This document shows positions 28,654 to 37,889 of a stretch of 64,000 nt of DNA, piece after piece. Origin of the DNA: Verrucomicrobiota bacterium (GTDB taxonomy: Bacteria; Verrucomicrobiota; Verrucomicrobiia; Limisphaerales; J093). Made by a program: the position numbers and the translations under genes. Numbering within the stretch: position 1 is the stretch's first letter; the number at the start of each line of letters is the position of its first letter. The notes beneath the pieces were generated by a model. That model ran no database searches and had not been told where the DNA came from. It saw only the letters and a list, made by a program, of their open reading frames with translations. The DNA lies in NCBI GenBank assembly GCA_027493615.1, contig JAOSKK010000001.1, positions 859,629 to 923,628 of the forward strand. Reading direction: 5' to 3'.

Positions 28654-29856
28654 TCAGGTCGCTGGTTGCAGGCCGACGCGTTCGGCGAGGGGGAAGCGGA
28701 CGCGTGATCGCGTGCGGTGCGACTGGTAGACGGCTTCGACCATCTCGACGGCCCAGCGGCCGTCGTGCACCGAGCAGAGGGTCGGTTCGCCGGTCTGGAC
28801 GGCGTGAACGAGGTCGCGGCCCATGTGACGGTGGTGGGATGGCGGAGCGGGAGCTTGCGCTGGGGGCAGTGGTTGCCAGCGGATGTCGTTCGCCGGGTGC
28901 AGCAGATACGGGGACTCCAGGTACGCGAAGCCCACTCCGGAGTGATAGGCCAGAACGCGCCGCGTACCGAGGATCTCGAAGGACCAATGTTCGCGCGCCC
29001 CGCGGCGCTCATTCCAGTCGTCGCTGGTCCGGACCGAGTCCCAGGTCACGGTCAGATTGCCCGGAAAACCGAACCGTGCGCGGAGGGTGTCGCCCAGCAC
29101 GCGTATGGGTTCGCGACCGTCGCGCGCTTCGCCGGGCAGGGCCTCGCGACCGTCCTTCAGCACGGTGGCCGTGCACCACAACGGGTCGCCGAAGCAGTGA
29201 CGGAACCAGTCGAAGTCGTGGGTGCCCAACACCATCATGTCCTCGCCGCCGGCACGGGCGTCCTGCTTGCCGTGACAATGGATTTCGCGGACGCGGCCCA
29301 CGAAGCCTTCCAGCAGCAGCGCGCGGGCATGCTGGAATTCCGGGGTGTAACGGCGGTTGTGGGCCACGACGCTTCTGGCCCCGCGCCGGTCGACGGCCTC
29401 CACGACGCGGTCGGCGTCGGCCAGGGTTTCGGTGAGCGGCTTCTCGAGGAAGAGATGCGCTCCGGCATCCAGGGCGGCGAGGGCAACCTCGGCGTGGCGC
29501 CGCGGATGGCGGAACGCGATGCTGACGAGGTCCGGGCGTTCCCGGGAGAGCAGTTCGCGGTAATCGGCATAACCGCGGGGGGCGCCACACCGCGCTTGCG
29601 CCTGGGCCCGCCCCTGGGCGTCCGGATCGGCTACGGCCACGACCTCGACCTCGGCGAGGTCGTCGAAGACGCGGTCATAGCCGTGGCCGTAATCGCCGCC
29701 GCCCGTATGGCCGATGATGGCGGCGCGCAGCCGGCGCGCAGGTTCCGCAGCGGCGAGCGGGTGGGCGGCGACGGTCAGGCTGGCCAGGACGGTGCGACCC
29801 GCGAACTGGCGGCGGGACAGCCCCGAGCCCGGGGCCGGAGAGGGCAGGGGAGGCAT
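28654..29856 (-). CDS. Twin-arginine exported Gfo/Idh/MocA oxidoreductase
   Basis: About 400 aa, intact. The start at 29856 gives a signal with LSRRQFAGRTVLAS; a TTG at 29892 is possible. The Rossmann motif is AAIIGHTGGGDYGHGYD, close to the glycoside-active subgroup, and the hallmark is FLEKPLTET near residue 120. The C-terminal domain has GEDMMVLGTHDFDWFRHCFGD. Exported Gfo/Idh enzymes fold with NAD in the cytoplasm and are carried out whole by the Tat system; several are glycosidases or sugar oxidoreductases. The substrate is unknown. Confidence 0.85.
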   Translation of the reverse strand: MPPLPSPAPGSGLSRRQFAGRTVLASLTVAAHPLAAAEPARRLRAAIIGHTGGGDYGHGYDRVFDDLAEVEVVAVADPDAQGRAQAQARCGAPRGYADYRELLSRERPDLVSIAFRHPRRHAEVALAALDAGAHLFLEKPLTETLADADRVVEAVDRRGARSVVAHNRRYTPEFQHARALLLEGFVGRVREIHCHGKQDARAGGEDMMVLGTHDFDWFRHCFGDPLWCTATVLKDGREALPGEARDGREPIRVLGDTLRARFGFPGNLTVTWDSVRTSDDWNERRGAREHWSFEILGTRRVLAYHSGVGFAYLESPYLLHPANDIRWQPLPPAQAPAPPSHHRHMGRDLVHAVQTGEPTLCSVHDGRWAVEMVEAVYQSHRTRSRVRFPLAERVGLQPAT

Positions 29857-29904
29857 GGGGTTTCTGGGGTTCCGGGTGGCCTGGGCAGTCAACCGGTGTC
29901 GGGC

Positions 29905-30378
29905 TTACTTCCGGGGCAGAGCGATCTTGCCGGTGCGGGTCAGTTCGAGGATGCCGAAAGGTTTCATGAGCTCGATGAACTTCTCGACCTTGCCTTCGTC
30001 GCCGGTGATCTCGATGGTCAGGCTGCGCGGCTGCACGTCGATGATCTTGGCGCGAAAGATGTCGGTGACCTGCATGACCTCGGCGCGCGAGGCGGAGTCG
30101 ACACTGACCTTGATCATGACCAGCTCCCGACCGACATACTCGCCCTCGCGGAAGTCGAGGACCTCGATCGAGTCGACGAGCTTCTCGAGCTGTTTGACGA
30201 TCTGGTCCACGGTCTTGTCATCGCCGCGCGTGACGATGGTCATGCGCGAGACGGTGGCGTCCTGGGTGGGGGCGACGTTGAGGGTGTCGATGTTGAAGCC
30301 GCGGCCGCTGAAGAGGCCGGCCACGCGGGTCAGCACACCGAACTTGTTCTCGACGAGCACGGAGATCGTGTGACGCAT
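29905..30378 (-). CDS. ilvN: Acetolactate synthase small (regulatory) subunit
   Basis: 157 aa, intact, matching the usual length. The N-terminal ACT domain begins HTISVLVENKFGVLTRVAGLFSGRGFNI, the valine-binding motif set of IlvN/IlvH, followed by a second ACT-like half. It binds the catalytic subunit IlvB and gives feedback inhibition by valine in branched-chain amino acid synthesis. IlvB is not in the window, so the subunits are encoded apart or IlvB lies far off. Upstream is a Val-rich leader peptide and a terminator hairpin, so expression is probably set by attenuation. Confidence 0.95.
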   Translation of the reverse strand: MRHTISVLVENKFGVLTRVAGLFSGRGFNIDTLNVAPTQDATVSRMTIVTRGDDKTVDQIVKQLEKLVDSIEVLDFREGEYVGRELVMIKVSVDSASRAEVMQVTDIFRAKIIDVQPRSLTIEITGDEGKVEKFIELMKPFGILELTRTGKIALPRK

Positions 30379-30432
30379 AGGGAACGAGGGTTTGTTGAGC
30401 TAGGAGTTTGTATCCGAGGGCGACGGTTCCGG

Positions 30433-30468
30433 AAAACAGAAAACCCGCAATCCGAGCGGAACTGCGGG
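30433..30468 (-). terminator. Attenuator hairpin upstream of ilvN
   Basis: Read on the minus strand: CCCGCA, then TCCG, a two-base loop and CGGA, then TGCGGG, followed by TTTTCTGTTTT. The stem is strong with a U-rich tail, as in a factor-independent terminator. It sits between the leader peptide stop (30506) and the ilvN start (30378), where an attenuator belongs. Confidence 0.8.
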
Positions 30469-30505
30469 CGACCGGTCCAGCTTGCGCGCCAAGGCCCGGG
30501 CCGCG

Positions 30506-30562
30506 TCAATCGACGACTACGACGACGCGCACCAGCGAACGAGCCAGGGCCATGAACTTCAT
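30506..30562 (-). CDS. Val-rich leader peptide of ilvN attenuator
   Basis: An 18-residue open frame, MKFMALARSLVRVVVVVD, ends at TGA 30506-30508, 37 bases before the hairpin. The run of five Val codons after Val-Arg resembles the ilvB leader of enteric bacteria (which also has Arg followed by a Val run). When charged Val-tRNA is short, a ribosome would stall in the Val codons and let an antiterminator form. I could not settle which segment makes the antiterminator. No strong ribosome site is seen, though an ATG four codons in could also serve. Confidence 0.75.
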   Translation of the reverse strand: MKFMALARSLVRVVVVVD

Positions 30563-30565
30563 TGC

Positions 30566-30590
30566 GGGACGCACGCTAACAATGCGTCCC
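30566..30590. promoter_or_regulatory. Inverted repeat just upstream of the ilvN leader
   Basis: GGGACGCA and TGCGTCCC with a nine-base gap. It starts four bases before the leader ATG (minus strand), so it may be an operator or a hairpin at the start of the leader RNA. A possible -35 (TTGACC, 30597-30602 minus strand) lies just upstream; the -10 is unclear. Confidence 0.4.
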
Positions 30591-30813
30591 GGGGCTGGTC
30601 AACGGTTTTTCCGGCCAGCGGGGACGGATGACGGATCCTGGCGGCGCGGTGGGCCCGATGGGACGGCGCTGGTGAGTGCGAAGGGGGTTCGAGCAGGGCA
30701 CGTCGAGCCGGGCGATGCCGCCTTGACCCGTGCTCCGTCCCCTGGCAGAACCTCCGGCCAACACGCCCCAGGGCAACGTTCCGGTTCGTGCCCGCCGGAG
30801 CGGGGCGGCATTC

Positions 30814-32193
30814 ATGATGACACCATCCAACCAGTCCCACGACCCGTATGCCGTCGCGACCCTGAGCCTGCCTATTCTCGCTTGGGCCGTCCTGAGCCTG
30901 ATGGCATTCCGCGCGGTGGCCCTTGAGCCGGGGACAGGCGCGTCTGCCCGAGAAGCCGGGGCCTCCTTCTACGTAGCGGTGGAGGGACGTGCCGGGAACG
31001 AGGGCACCGCGGATTCGCCGTGGGACATCGAGTCGGCTCTCGGAGGACAGCACCCAATTGCGCCCGGCTCCACCTTGTATCTGAAAGGGGGCACGTACCG
31101 GCATGCCGATCGGCGATGGGAGAGTTCCGGCTTTGCCATTGCGCTCGTGGGCGCCCCGGGCCGGCCGATAGACATCCGCCCGATACCCGGCCACCGTGTC
31201 ACGCTCGACGGGAAGGTCGAAGTGAAACCCAATGCCCGGCATCTCCGCGTGTGGGAACTGGAAATCACGGTCTCCGAAACGGCGACCTGGGATCGCCGCG
31301 TCACGGCCGGAGGCTTGAAGGTGGATGGTTCGACCGACCTCCCGCAGGGCGGGCTGAACATCCTCGGCGGCGCGGATTCGAAGTTCATCCACCTGGTCGT
31401 TCACGACATGAACAGCGGCGTGGGATTCTGGCGGCCCGCCGTGGACGCGGAGATGCATGGCTGTCTCATCTACGGGATCGGCGCGATCGGGCCGGACCGT
31501 TACCATGGCCCCGGGATCTACACGCAGAACGAGACAGGCACGAAGGCGCTCACCGACAACATTCTCTTCGGCAATTACTCCACCACCATTCAGGCGTACG
31601 GGAGCAGCCGCGCGCCGGTGAGCGGGTATCGGATCGAGGGCAACATCGCTTTCGCCCCGGTCAAGGAGGGCAGCCGTCAACGCGTGCTCATCGGCGGCGG
31701 CCAGCCGAGCCGGCGGATCGCTGCCGTGGACAACCTTCTCTACGAGGTGCCGCTCGAACTCGGTTATGATGCGCCGCACAACGAGGACGCCGTGGTCACG
31801 GGCAATTGGGTCGTCGATGCGGGACTTGCCATCAACCGTTTCAAAGTGGTCAGAGAATCCGGGAACACCGTCATTCCCTCCGGTGCAAAACGGCCTGACC
31901 GCCCGGCCGACGTCATCCTCCGCCCCAGCCTGTACGCGCCCGGTCGGGGGAACCTCGCCATCTACAACTGGGCAAGGCGATCCCACGTCGACGTGGATCT
32001 CACCGGACTCCTGCGGCCCGGGCAGCCGTTCGCCATCGTGAGTGCTTTGGACTTCTACGGACCACCGGTGGCCGCCGGTCGCTTTGACGGCCGTCCCCTC
32101 CCGGTCCCGATACCGAGGGAGCCGCGCACGGGCGACGGCGAGTTCTGTGCTTTTGTGGTGCTCCCCGGCGACGAGTTCTCGGTGAAAGAGTGA
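30814..32193 (+). CDS. Secreted right-handed parallel beta-helix protein
   Basis: About 459 aa, intact. An N-terminal hydrophobic segment (LPILAWAVLSLMAFRAVA, about 16-34) serves as signal peptide. The mature part begins ASFYVAVEGRAGNEGTADSPW, the typical opening of pectate-lyase-like beta-helix proteins, with coils such as HLRVWELEITV, KFIHLVVHDMNSGVGFW and NEDAVVTGNWVVDAG. Such proteins bind or cut polysaccharides; catalytic residues cannot be assigned. It stands alone, with a strong inverted repeat after it. Confidence 0.75.
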   Translation: MMTPSNQSHDPYAVATLSLPILAWAVLSLMAFRAVALEPGTGASAREAGASFYVAVEGRAGNEGTADSPWDIESALGGQHPIAPGSTLYLKGGTYRHADRRWESSGFAIALVGAPGRPIDIRPIPGHRVTLDGKVEVKPNARHLRVWELEITVSETATWDRRVTAGGLKVDGSTDLPQGGLNILGGADSKFIHLVVHDMNSGVGFWRPAVDAEMHGCLIYGIGAIGPDRYHGPGIYTQNETGTKALTDNILFGNYSTTIQAYGSSRAPVSGYRIEGNIAFAPVKEGSRQRVLIGGGQPSRRIAAVDNLLYEVPLELGYDAPHNEDAVVTGNWVVDAGLAINRFKVVRESGNTVIPSGAKRPDRPADVILRPSLYAPGRGNLAIYNWARRSHVDVDLTGLLRPGQPFAIVSALDFYGPPVAAGRFDGRPLPVPIPREPRTGDGEFCAFVVLPGDEFSVKE

Positions 32194-32218
32194 GCGATGT
32201 TGGGGATGGGGACACGAA

Positions 32219-32257
32219 CCCACGCCCCTTGCGCGCGAGCGCCGTCGGGGGCGTGGG
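32219..32257. terminator. Bidirectional terminator-like inverted repeat
   Basis: CCCACGCCCC (32219-32228) and GGGGCGTGGG (32248-32257) are exact complements around a 19-base loop. It lies between the convergent ends of the beta-helix gene and the CBM48 gene, so it may stop both transcripts. Confidence 0.6.
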
Positions 32258-32305
32258 GTGAGTCGGTTGCCCCGTGAACGCAGCGGGCCGTCTGGCGCTC
32301 CCCAC

Positions 32306-32587
32306 TCAGGCGTGGGGGACGTTGCGGACGGCGTCCTCGGTGCCAAAGGGGTTCGGCACCCGCAGCGTGCACTCGGGGTCGTCACGCCACTCGCCGTCCA
32401 CCAGGAAGCGGTAATGGTACGTGCCGGGAGCGAGCGGGACATTCACCCGCCACTGGCCGCCGCCGCTGGGCTTCATGGCGATGGGCTTCTGCTGCCAGTG
32501 AGTGAAGTCCCCCACCAACGCCACGTTCGACGCCCCGGGCGCCGTGATGGTAAAGACCTGCTCGGTGCTCTTGTTGTGCGCTTTCAT
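32306..32587 (-). CDS. Isoamylase early-set (CBM48, glycogen-binding) domain protein
   Basis: 93 aa, intact, a single domain. The CBM48 pattern is clear: VFTITAPGASNVALVGDFTHW, GGQWRVNVPLAPGTYHYRF and LVDGEWRDDP. There is no signal or catalytic part. Free-standing CBM48 proteins resemble the glycogen-binding domain of AMPK beta subunits and are common in Verrucomicrobia; they may bind glycogen or guide a partner enzyme. No glycogen enzyme is next to it. Confidence 0.85.
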   Translation of the reverse strand: MKAHNKSTEQVFTITAPGASNVALVGDFTHWQQKPIAMKPSGGGQWRVNVPLAPGTYHYRFLVDGEWRDDPECTLRVPNPFGTEDAVRNVPHA

Positions 32588-32925
32588 AGTCGGTTACTGT
32601 GAGTCGATTTGTCGGGAGTCGACGCGATAAAGTAGACACATCCGGCGCGATTTGCCAGCGGGGAACCTTCTGGAACCGGAGTCATGCCGAGCGCGACACG
32701 CCATCGGGAGGCGCGACCCGGCATTTCTCGCCGTTGTGCCCGCGGGAGCGACGGTGGTAGTGCACGACGTCTGACGGGACTGGTCGAGGCTCCACGCGCC
32801 GCCGGCCCGCGGTGGCTGAATCGCGTGGTTTCTCGTTGCCCCGGACGTCGGCGGCGGCCCAGTATCCTGGCGTTCCTCCACCGGACCGAACCCGTGGGCT
32901 GGTGCGGGAGCTTTGTCCTTAAGCC
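32588..32925. other. Divergent spacer, no gene seen
   Basis: 338 bases between the divergent CBM48 and secreted propeller genes. Several short open frames overlap here, but none has a ribosome site or recognisable motif. Promoters for both genes are expected; I could not place them. Confidence 0.5.
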
Positions 32926-34315
32926 ATGAACCCGTCTCGATTCCGATTTGTGACGTCGCTCCGAGGGGTGGCGACGCTCTGGTTGATCAGTCTTGTCTGC
33001 CCCCCGTCGTTTGGGGCCCAGCCGCAGGGGGTGCCGGACGGCCGGGCGTACCCCGGCAAGAAGATCGTCGCCCGGACCTTCAACTCGGGCTTTCCCTGGG
33101 CCACGACACCTATAACGGCATGGGCACGGCCAGCGACGGCCGCATCTATTATGTGCTGAGTTCGGAGAGCATCGATCAGGGCGCACGGATGTTCCGGTTC
33201 GATCCGCAGACGCAGACGATCCAGGAGCTCGCCGATCTGACCGAGGCCTGCGGGGAGAAGGGGCGCAAGGCGATTCCGCAAGGGAAGAGCCATGTGAACT
33301 TCGTGGAGGCCGACGGACGGCTGTACTTCGCCACCCACGTCGGGGTCTACAGCATCGTCGAGGGCAAGGAGACGCTCGGCATCCCCCGGCCGGGTACCAG
33401 CCGTACCCCGGCGGTCACCTCCTCAGCTACGATCTCGCGTCGGGGCGGTTCGAGGACTACGGCATCGCCCCGGGGCGGGAAGGGGTGCTGACGTTCAACA
33501 TGGACACGCGGCGGGGGCGGCTCTTCGCGTTGACCTGGCCGAGCGGCATCTTCTACCGGTACGACCTGGCGACGCGCACGAGCAAGAGCTTCGGCAAGAT
33601 GTGCGCCGAAGGCGAAGACGGGGTGGGCCCGACCTACCGGACCGTCTGTCGCTCGATCGCCGTGGATCTCGCGGATGGTGCGGCTTACTTCACGACGTCC
33701 GAGGGGACAATCCTCCGGTACGATGCCAGCCGGGATGAGGTCGCGCCGGTGACGGGGGAGGACATGCGGAAGGACTACTTCGGCCTCTACGACCCGACGT
33801 CTCCGGGTCACATGGGGTACAACTGGCGGCAAACCTTCTGGCGCGCCGCAGACGGGATGATCTACGGGGTGCACGGGAACTCGGGCTATCTGTTCCGGTT
33901 CGACCCGCGCCGGCCCCGCATCGAGGTGCTGGACCGGCTGACTTCGGAACCCTCGAAACGCTCGGGGATGTTCGACCAGTTCAGCTATGGCTACCTCGGC
34001 TTTGCCCTGGGACCGGACGGGCGGACGATCCATTACCTCACCGGGGCGCCGATCTATGTGGAGGGTCAGCGTCTGGCCGGAAAGGCCCAGACCGCGATGG
34101 GAGAAGCGAAAGGCCTGGAGAACCTGCACCTCGTCACCTACGACCTGGTCGAGGGCCGCACGACGGATCACGGCGCGGTCTTTTACGAGGACGGCCAGCG
34201 ACCGCTCTATGTGAACTCCATCGCGCTCGGGCACGACGGCATGGTTTATACGCTGGCCCGCATCACCGAAGGGGGCGGACGCGTTCGGACCTGGTGGCGT
34301 TTCCGGGGCCGCTGA
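32926..34315 (+). CDS. Secreted beta-propeller protein
   Basis: About 463 aa after two one-base corrections (near 33095 and 33385, both in G/C runs). A signal peptide (VATLWLISLVCPPSFGAQ) precedes propeller blades: GHDTYNGMGTASDGRIYYVLSS, LFALTWPSGIFYRYDL, AAYFTTSEGTILRYD, MIYGVHGNSGYLFRFDPR and GFALGPDGRTIHYLTG. The plan recalls oligogalacturonate lyase-like or SMP-30-like propellers, but active-site residues are not evident. It precedes the rhamnosidase gene on the same strand, separated by a family B palindrome, so a role in plant or algal polysaccharide use is possible. Confidence 0.7.
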
Positions 34316-34360
34316 AACGTTGAGCGGACCGGACATGCTTTGCTTGAACCCGCGACTGAC

Positions 34361-34433
34361 CGTAGGCGCCGACGTGAGGAGGCAAAACGGAAATGCCCTC
34401 CGCCCACGACGCCTCCTGACGTCGGCGCCTGCC
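34361..34433. repeat. Dispersed palindromic element, family B, copy 3
   Basis: Arms 34361-34383 (TAGGCGCCGACGTGAGGAGG) and 34411-34433 (CCTCCTGACGTCGGCGCCTG), loop about 27 bases. It lies between two genes on the same strand. Confidence 0.8.
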
Positions 34434-34474
34434 ATATGTGGGGTACAGTCGGTTTGAGCGGGGTGCCGAGATCC

Positions 34475-37400
34475 ATGGCTTGCGCCGGCGCCAGGTGGAG
34501 ATTGCGACGCGCGGTCCGGTTCCTCGGCGTCTGGGCCCTGGGCGTCGTGTGTGCGGCGGCGTCGCTGCATCCCGTGCAGTTGCGGTGCGAACACCTGGAG
34601 GACCCCGCAGGCATCGATGTGGCCGAGCCGCGGCTGAGCTGGGTGCTCGAACCCGTGGACCCGGCCGTGCGCGGCGCGCGGCAGACCGGTTATCAGGTGC
34701 AGGTGGCCAGTGCGGCGGACCGGGTTGCGAACGGGCAGGCGGACTGCTGGGACAGCGGTCGGGTGGCCTCCGACCAATCGGTGCTGGTCCGCTACGCCGG
34801 CCAACGGTTGGGGTCGGGCCAGGAGTGCTACTGGCGGGTGCGAGTCTGGGACGAGCGGGGAGAGGCGAGCGATTGGAGCCCTCCGGCCCGCTGGACGATG
34901 GGGTTGCTCCGGGCGGAGGATTGGCGCGGAGCGTGGATCGGTAAAGACGAGACCGCCGGCAGCACGGCCATCGCTGGCACGTCGTGGATCTGGTATCCCG
35001 AAGGCGACCCCGCCACGGCGGCCCCAGCCGAGGAACGCTTTTTCCGCCAGCGCTTCGAGCTGGCGAAGGACACCACGGTGCGGTCGGCCCGCCTGCTGAT
35101 CGCGGCGGACAACGAGTTTGTGGCGTACGTCAACGGACGGTTGGCGGGCCAGGGAGGCAACTTCAAGGTCGCCGCAGAGTTGGATGTTGCCGGACTGCTT
35201 GCGTCGGGCACGAACGTGCTGGCGGTGAAAGTGAGGAACGTGGGAACGGCACCCAACCCGGCCGGGTTGCTCGCCCGGCTGGAGGTGGTCGCCGCGACGG
35301 GCGAGCGGGCAGAGTTGGTGACCGATGAGACGTGGCGGACGACGCGGGTCACGGGCACCGGATGGGAACGGCCGGACTACAACCACGGCGGCTGGCAACG
35401 GGCCCGGGTGCTCGGCCCCGCAGGCATGGCGCCTTGGGGCGAGATCAGCGGGCCCGAGGACCGACGGCTCGCGGCCCGTTATCTCCGCAAGGAGTTCAGC
35501 GTCGAAAAGAAGGTGCGCCGCGCCACGGCATACGTCAGCGGACTGGGATGGTCCGAGCTGTATCTGAACGGGCGGAAGGTGGGGGACCACGTGTTGTCGC
35601 CCGGGCTGACCGACTACGCGAAGCGGGTGTTCTATGTCACGCACGACGTCACCCACGCGTTGCGGCGGGGCAACAATTGCGTGGGCATGATCCTCGGCAA
35701 CGGCCGGTTCTTCGCGCCGCGCCTCACGGTGCCGACCGAGACGCGCACGTTCGGGTTTCCGAAGCTGCGGTGCCAACTGCACCTCCAGTACGTCGATGGG
35801 ACGGAGCAGGTCGTCGCCAGCGACGGGACGTGGAGGCTCACCGCGCAAGGTCCGATCACCGCGAACAACGAGTATGACGGGGAGGAATACGATGCCCGGC
35901 GCGAACTCGGGACTTGGGCCGAGCCCGGCTTCGACGACGGCGCCTGGGAGACCGCGCAGACCGTGGCGGCACCCCCGGGCGGCTGGTGGCGGAGATGATG
36001 CCGCCCCGCCGCGTGCTTGAGACCCGGAAGCCCCTCTCGCAGCACGAACGCTCTCCCGGGGTCTGGATCTTCGATTTCGGCCAGAACCTCGTGGGGTGGT
36101 GCCGGCTGTCCGTCCAGGGCAAGGCGGGCACTGTCCTGGTCCTGCGGCACGCCGAGGGCCTTCGGCCGGACGGCACGCTCAACCTCGACAGTCTTCGGAG
36201 TGCTCGGGCGACGGACATCTACACCCTCAAGGGTCGCGGCCGGGAGGGCTACGAGCCGCGATTCACTTGTCATGGCTTCCGCTACGTCGAGCTCCGCGGC
36301 TACCCGGGTGCGCCGGGCCCCGACGCGCTTGAGGTTTGCGTGGTGGGGGACGCATTGATCCCGGCGGGGGAATGGTCCAGTTCGAATCCGCTCTTGAACC
36401 GGATCCACCAGAACGTGGCCTGGAGCGTGCGGGGCAACTATCGAAGCCTCCCCACCGACTGTCCGCAACGGGACGAACGACAGGGTTGGCTGGGCGACCG
36501 GGCCGAGGGCCTCCCGCGGCGAGTCGTTCCTGTTCCACAACGCCGCGCTCTATTCCAAGTGGGTGCGGGACATGGCGGATGCCCAGCTCGACACCGGCAG
36601 CCTGCCGGATGTCTGTCCACCCTACTGGCCGGTGTACACGGACAACGTCACCTGGCCGGCGACCTTCGTGCTGCTTCCGGGTCATCTCTGGACCCAGTTC
36701 GGCGACGCCGACGTGGTGCGCGACCATTACGCGGCGATGCAGCGGTGGGTCGAATACATGGCGGGCTTCCTGCGAGACGACCTGATGCCCCGCGATACGT
36801 ACGGGGATTGGGGGGTGCCGCCCGAGGGTCCGGGCCTTGCCCACGCCCAGGATCCGGGACGCATGACCCACCCGGTCCTCCTCGGCACCGCGACCTTCGC
36901 CCACTGCCTTGCCCGCCTGGCGGACTATGCTGACAGGCTCGGCCGTCCGGAGGAGGGGCGCGGCTACCGCGAACGCGCGGAGCGTCTGAAGGTGGCCCTC
37001 AACGCGCGGTTCCTGGATCCCGCACGCGGGCTTTACGACAACGGCTCGCAGACCTCGTCGTTGCTCCCGTTGGCCTACGGTCTGGTCCCGGAGGAATCGC
37101 GCAGCCGTGTGGTCGCTCATTGGGTCCGGCAGATCACGGACGGCGCCAACGGGCATCTCGGCACGGGCGTGGTCGGGGGGCAATGGCTCTTGCGGACGCT
37201 CACCGCCCAAGGTCGGGTGGACCTGGCCTACCGCATCGCGTCCAACCGCACTTACCCGAGCTGGGGCTACATGATCGAGCAAGGCGCCACGACGCTCTGG
37301 GAACTCTGGAACGGAGACACCGCGAGTCCGGCGGTGAGCGCCGGCAACCATGTCATGCTCGCGGGCGATCTGGTGTTGTGGATGTACGAGGATCTCGCCG

Positions 37401-37807
37401 GCCTCCGGGCTGACCCGGCGCGTCCCGGCTTCCAGCATCTTGTGATGAAACCCCATCCGGTCGGGGACCTGACGTACGTCCAGGCCACCCACCGGTCGCC
37501 CTACGGATGGATTCGGAGCACCTGGCGGGCGGAATGGCCGGCCCAAGGTGCGTCCGGCCTCCGGGCGGGCGTTGCCGCGAACGCCGTCGGTGCGGGTCCG
37601 GTCCGCTTTGCCTGGGACATCGAACTCCCGCCCAACACGACGGCGACGCTCCATGTCCCCGCCGCGGGCCAGCAGACGGTGACGGAGAGCGGCCGACCGG
37701 CGTCGGAGGCGCCCGGGCTGACCTTGCAGGGCCGGCAACCGGACCGGGTGGTGTTCGAGGCGGTCGCGGGCCGGTACACCTTCGAAGTCAATGGGGTCAA
37801 ACATTGA
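34475..37807 (+). CDS. Alpha-L-rhamnosidase, glycoside hydrolase family 78
   Basis: About 1110 aa. A signal peptide (VRFLGVWALGVVCAAAS) leads to the N-terminal rhamnosidase domain (LHPVQLRCEHLEDPAGIDVAEPRLSW), a beta-sandwich (about 190-330), a second (YLRKEFSVEKKVRRATAYVSG), and the (alpha/alpha)6 catalytic barrel. The acidic active-site region is visible as TDCPQRDERQGWLGD and DTYGDWG. Frame changes lie near 35985 (one base missing) and 36500 (forward by one). The last five codons, NGVKH then TGA, come from the family C palindrome at 37789-37889. It releases L-rhamnose outside the cytoplasm. Confidence 0.9.
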
Positions 37808-37889
37808 CATTTGACAATTGGAGCGCGCGGCGCAGGTCGACCGTCGCCCAGGATCCTAAATGTCAAATGTCAATGTTTGACCCCATTGG
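37789..37889. repeat. Dispersed palindromic element, family C, copy 2
   Basis: Perfect inverted repeat of 28 bases: 37789-37816 (starts CAATGGGGTCAAACATTGAC) and 37861-37889. The loop is 44 bases. It supplies the stop codon and final residues of both convergent reading frames, the rhamnosidase and the acyltransferase. The left arm of copy 1 (15121) is identical. Confidence 0.9.

Noticed and set aside
30559..32442. A 627-codon minus-strand frame opposite the beta-helix gene
   Set aside because: Shadow of an intact, signal-peptide-bearing gene on the plus strand.
32598..32881. Small open frames between the CBM48 and propeller genes
   Set aside because: Overlapping frames on both strands, no ribosome site or domain; treated as non-coding.
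33347..35848. An 833-codon minus-strand frame
   Set aside because: Covers two real plus-strand genes (propeller and rhamnosidase) and has no recognisable domain.
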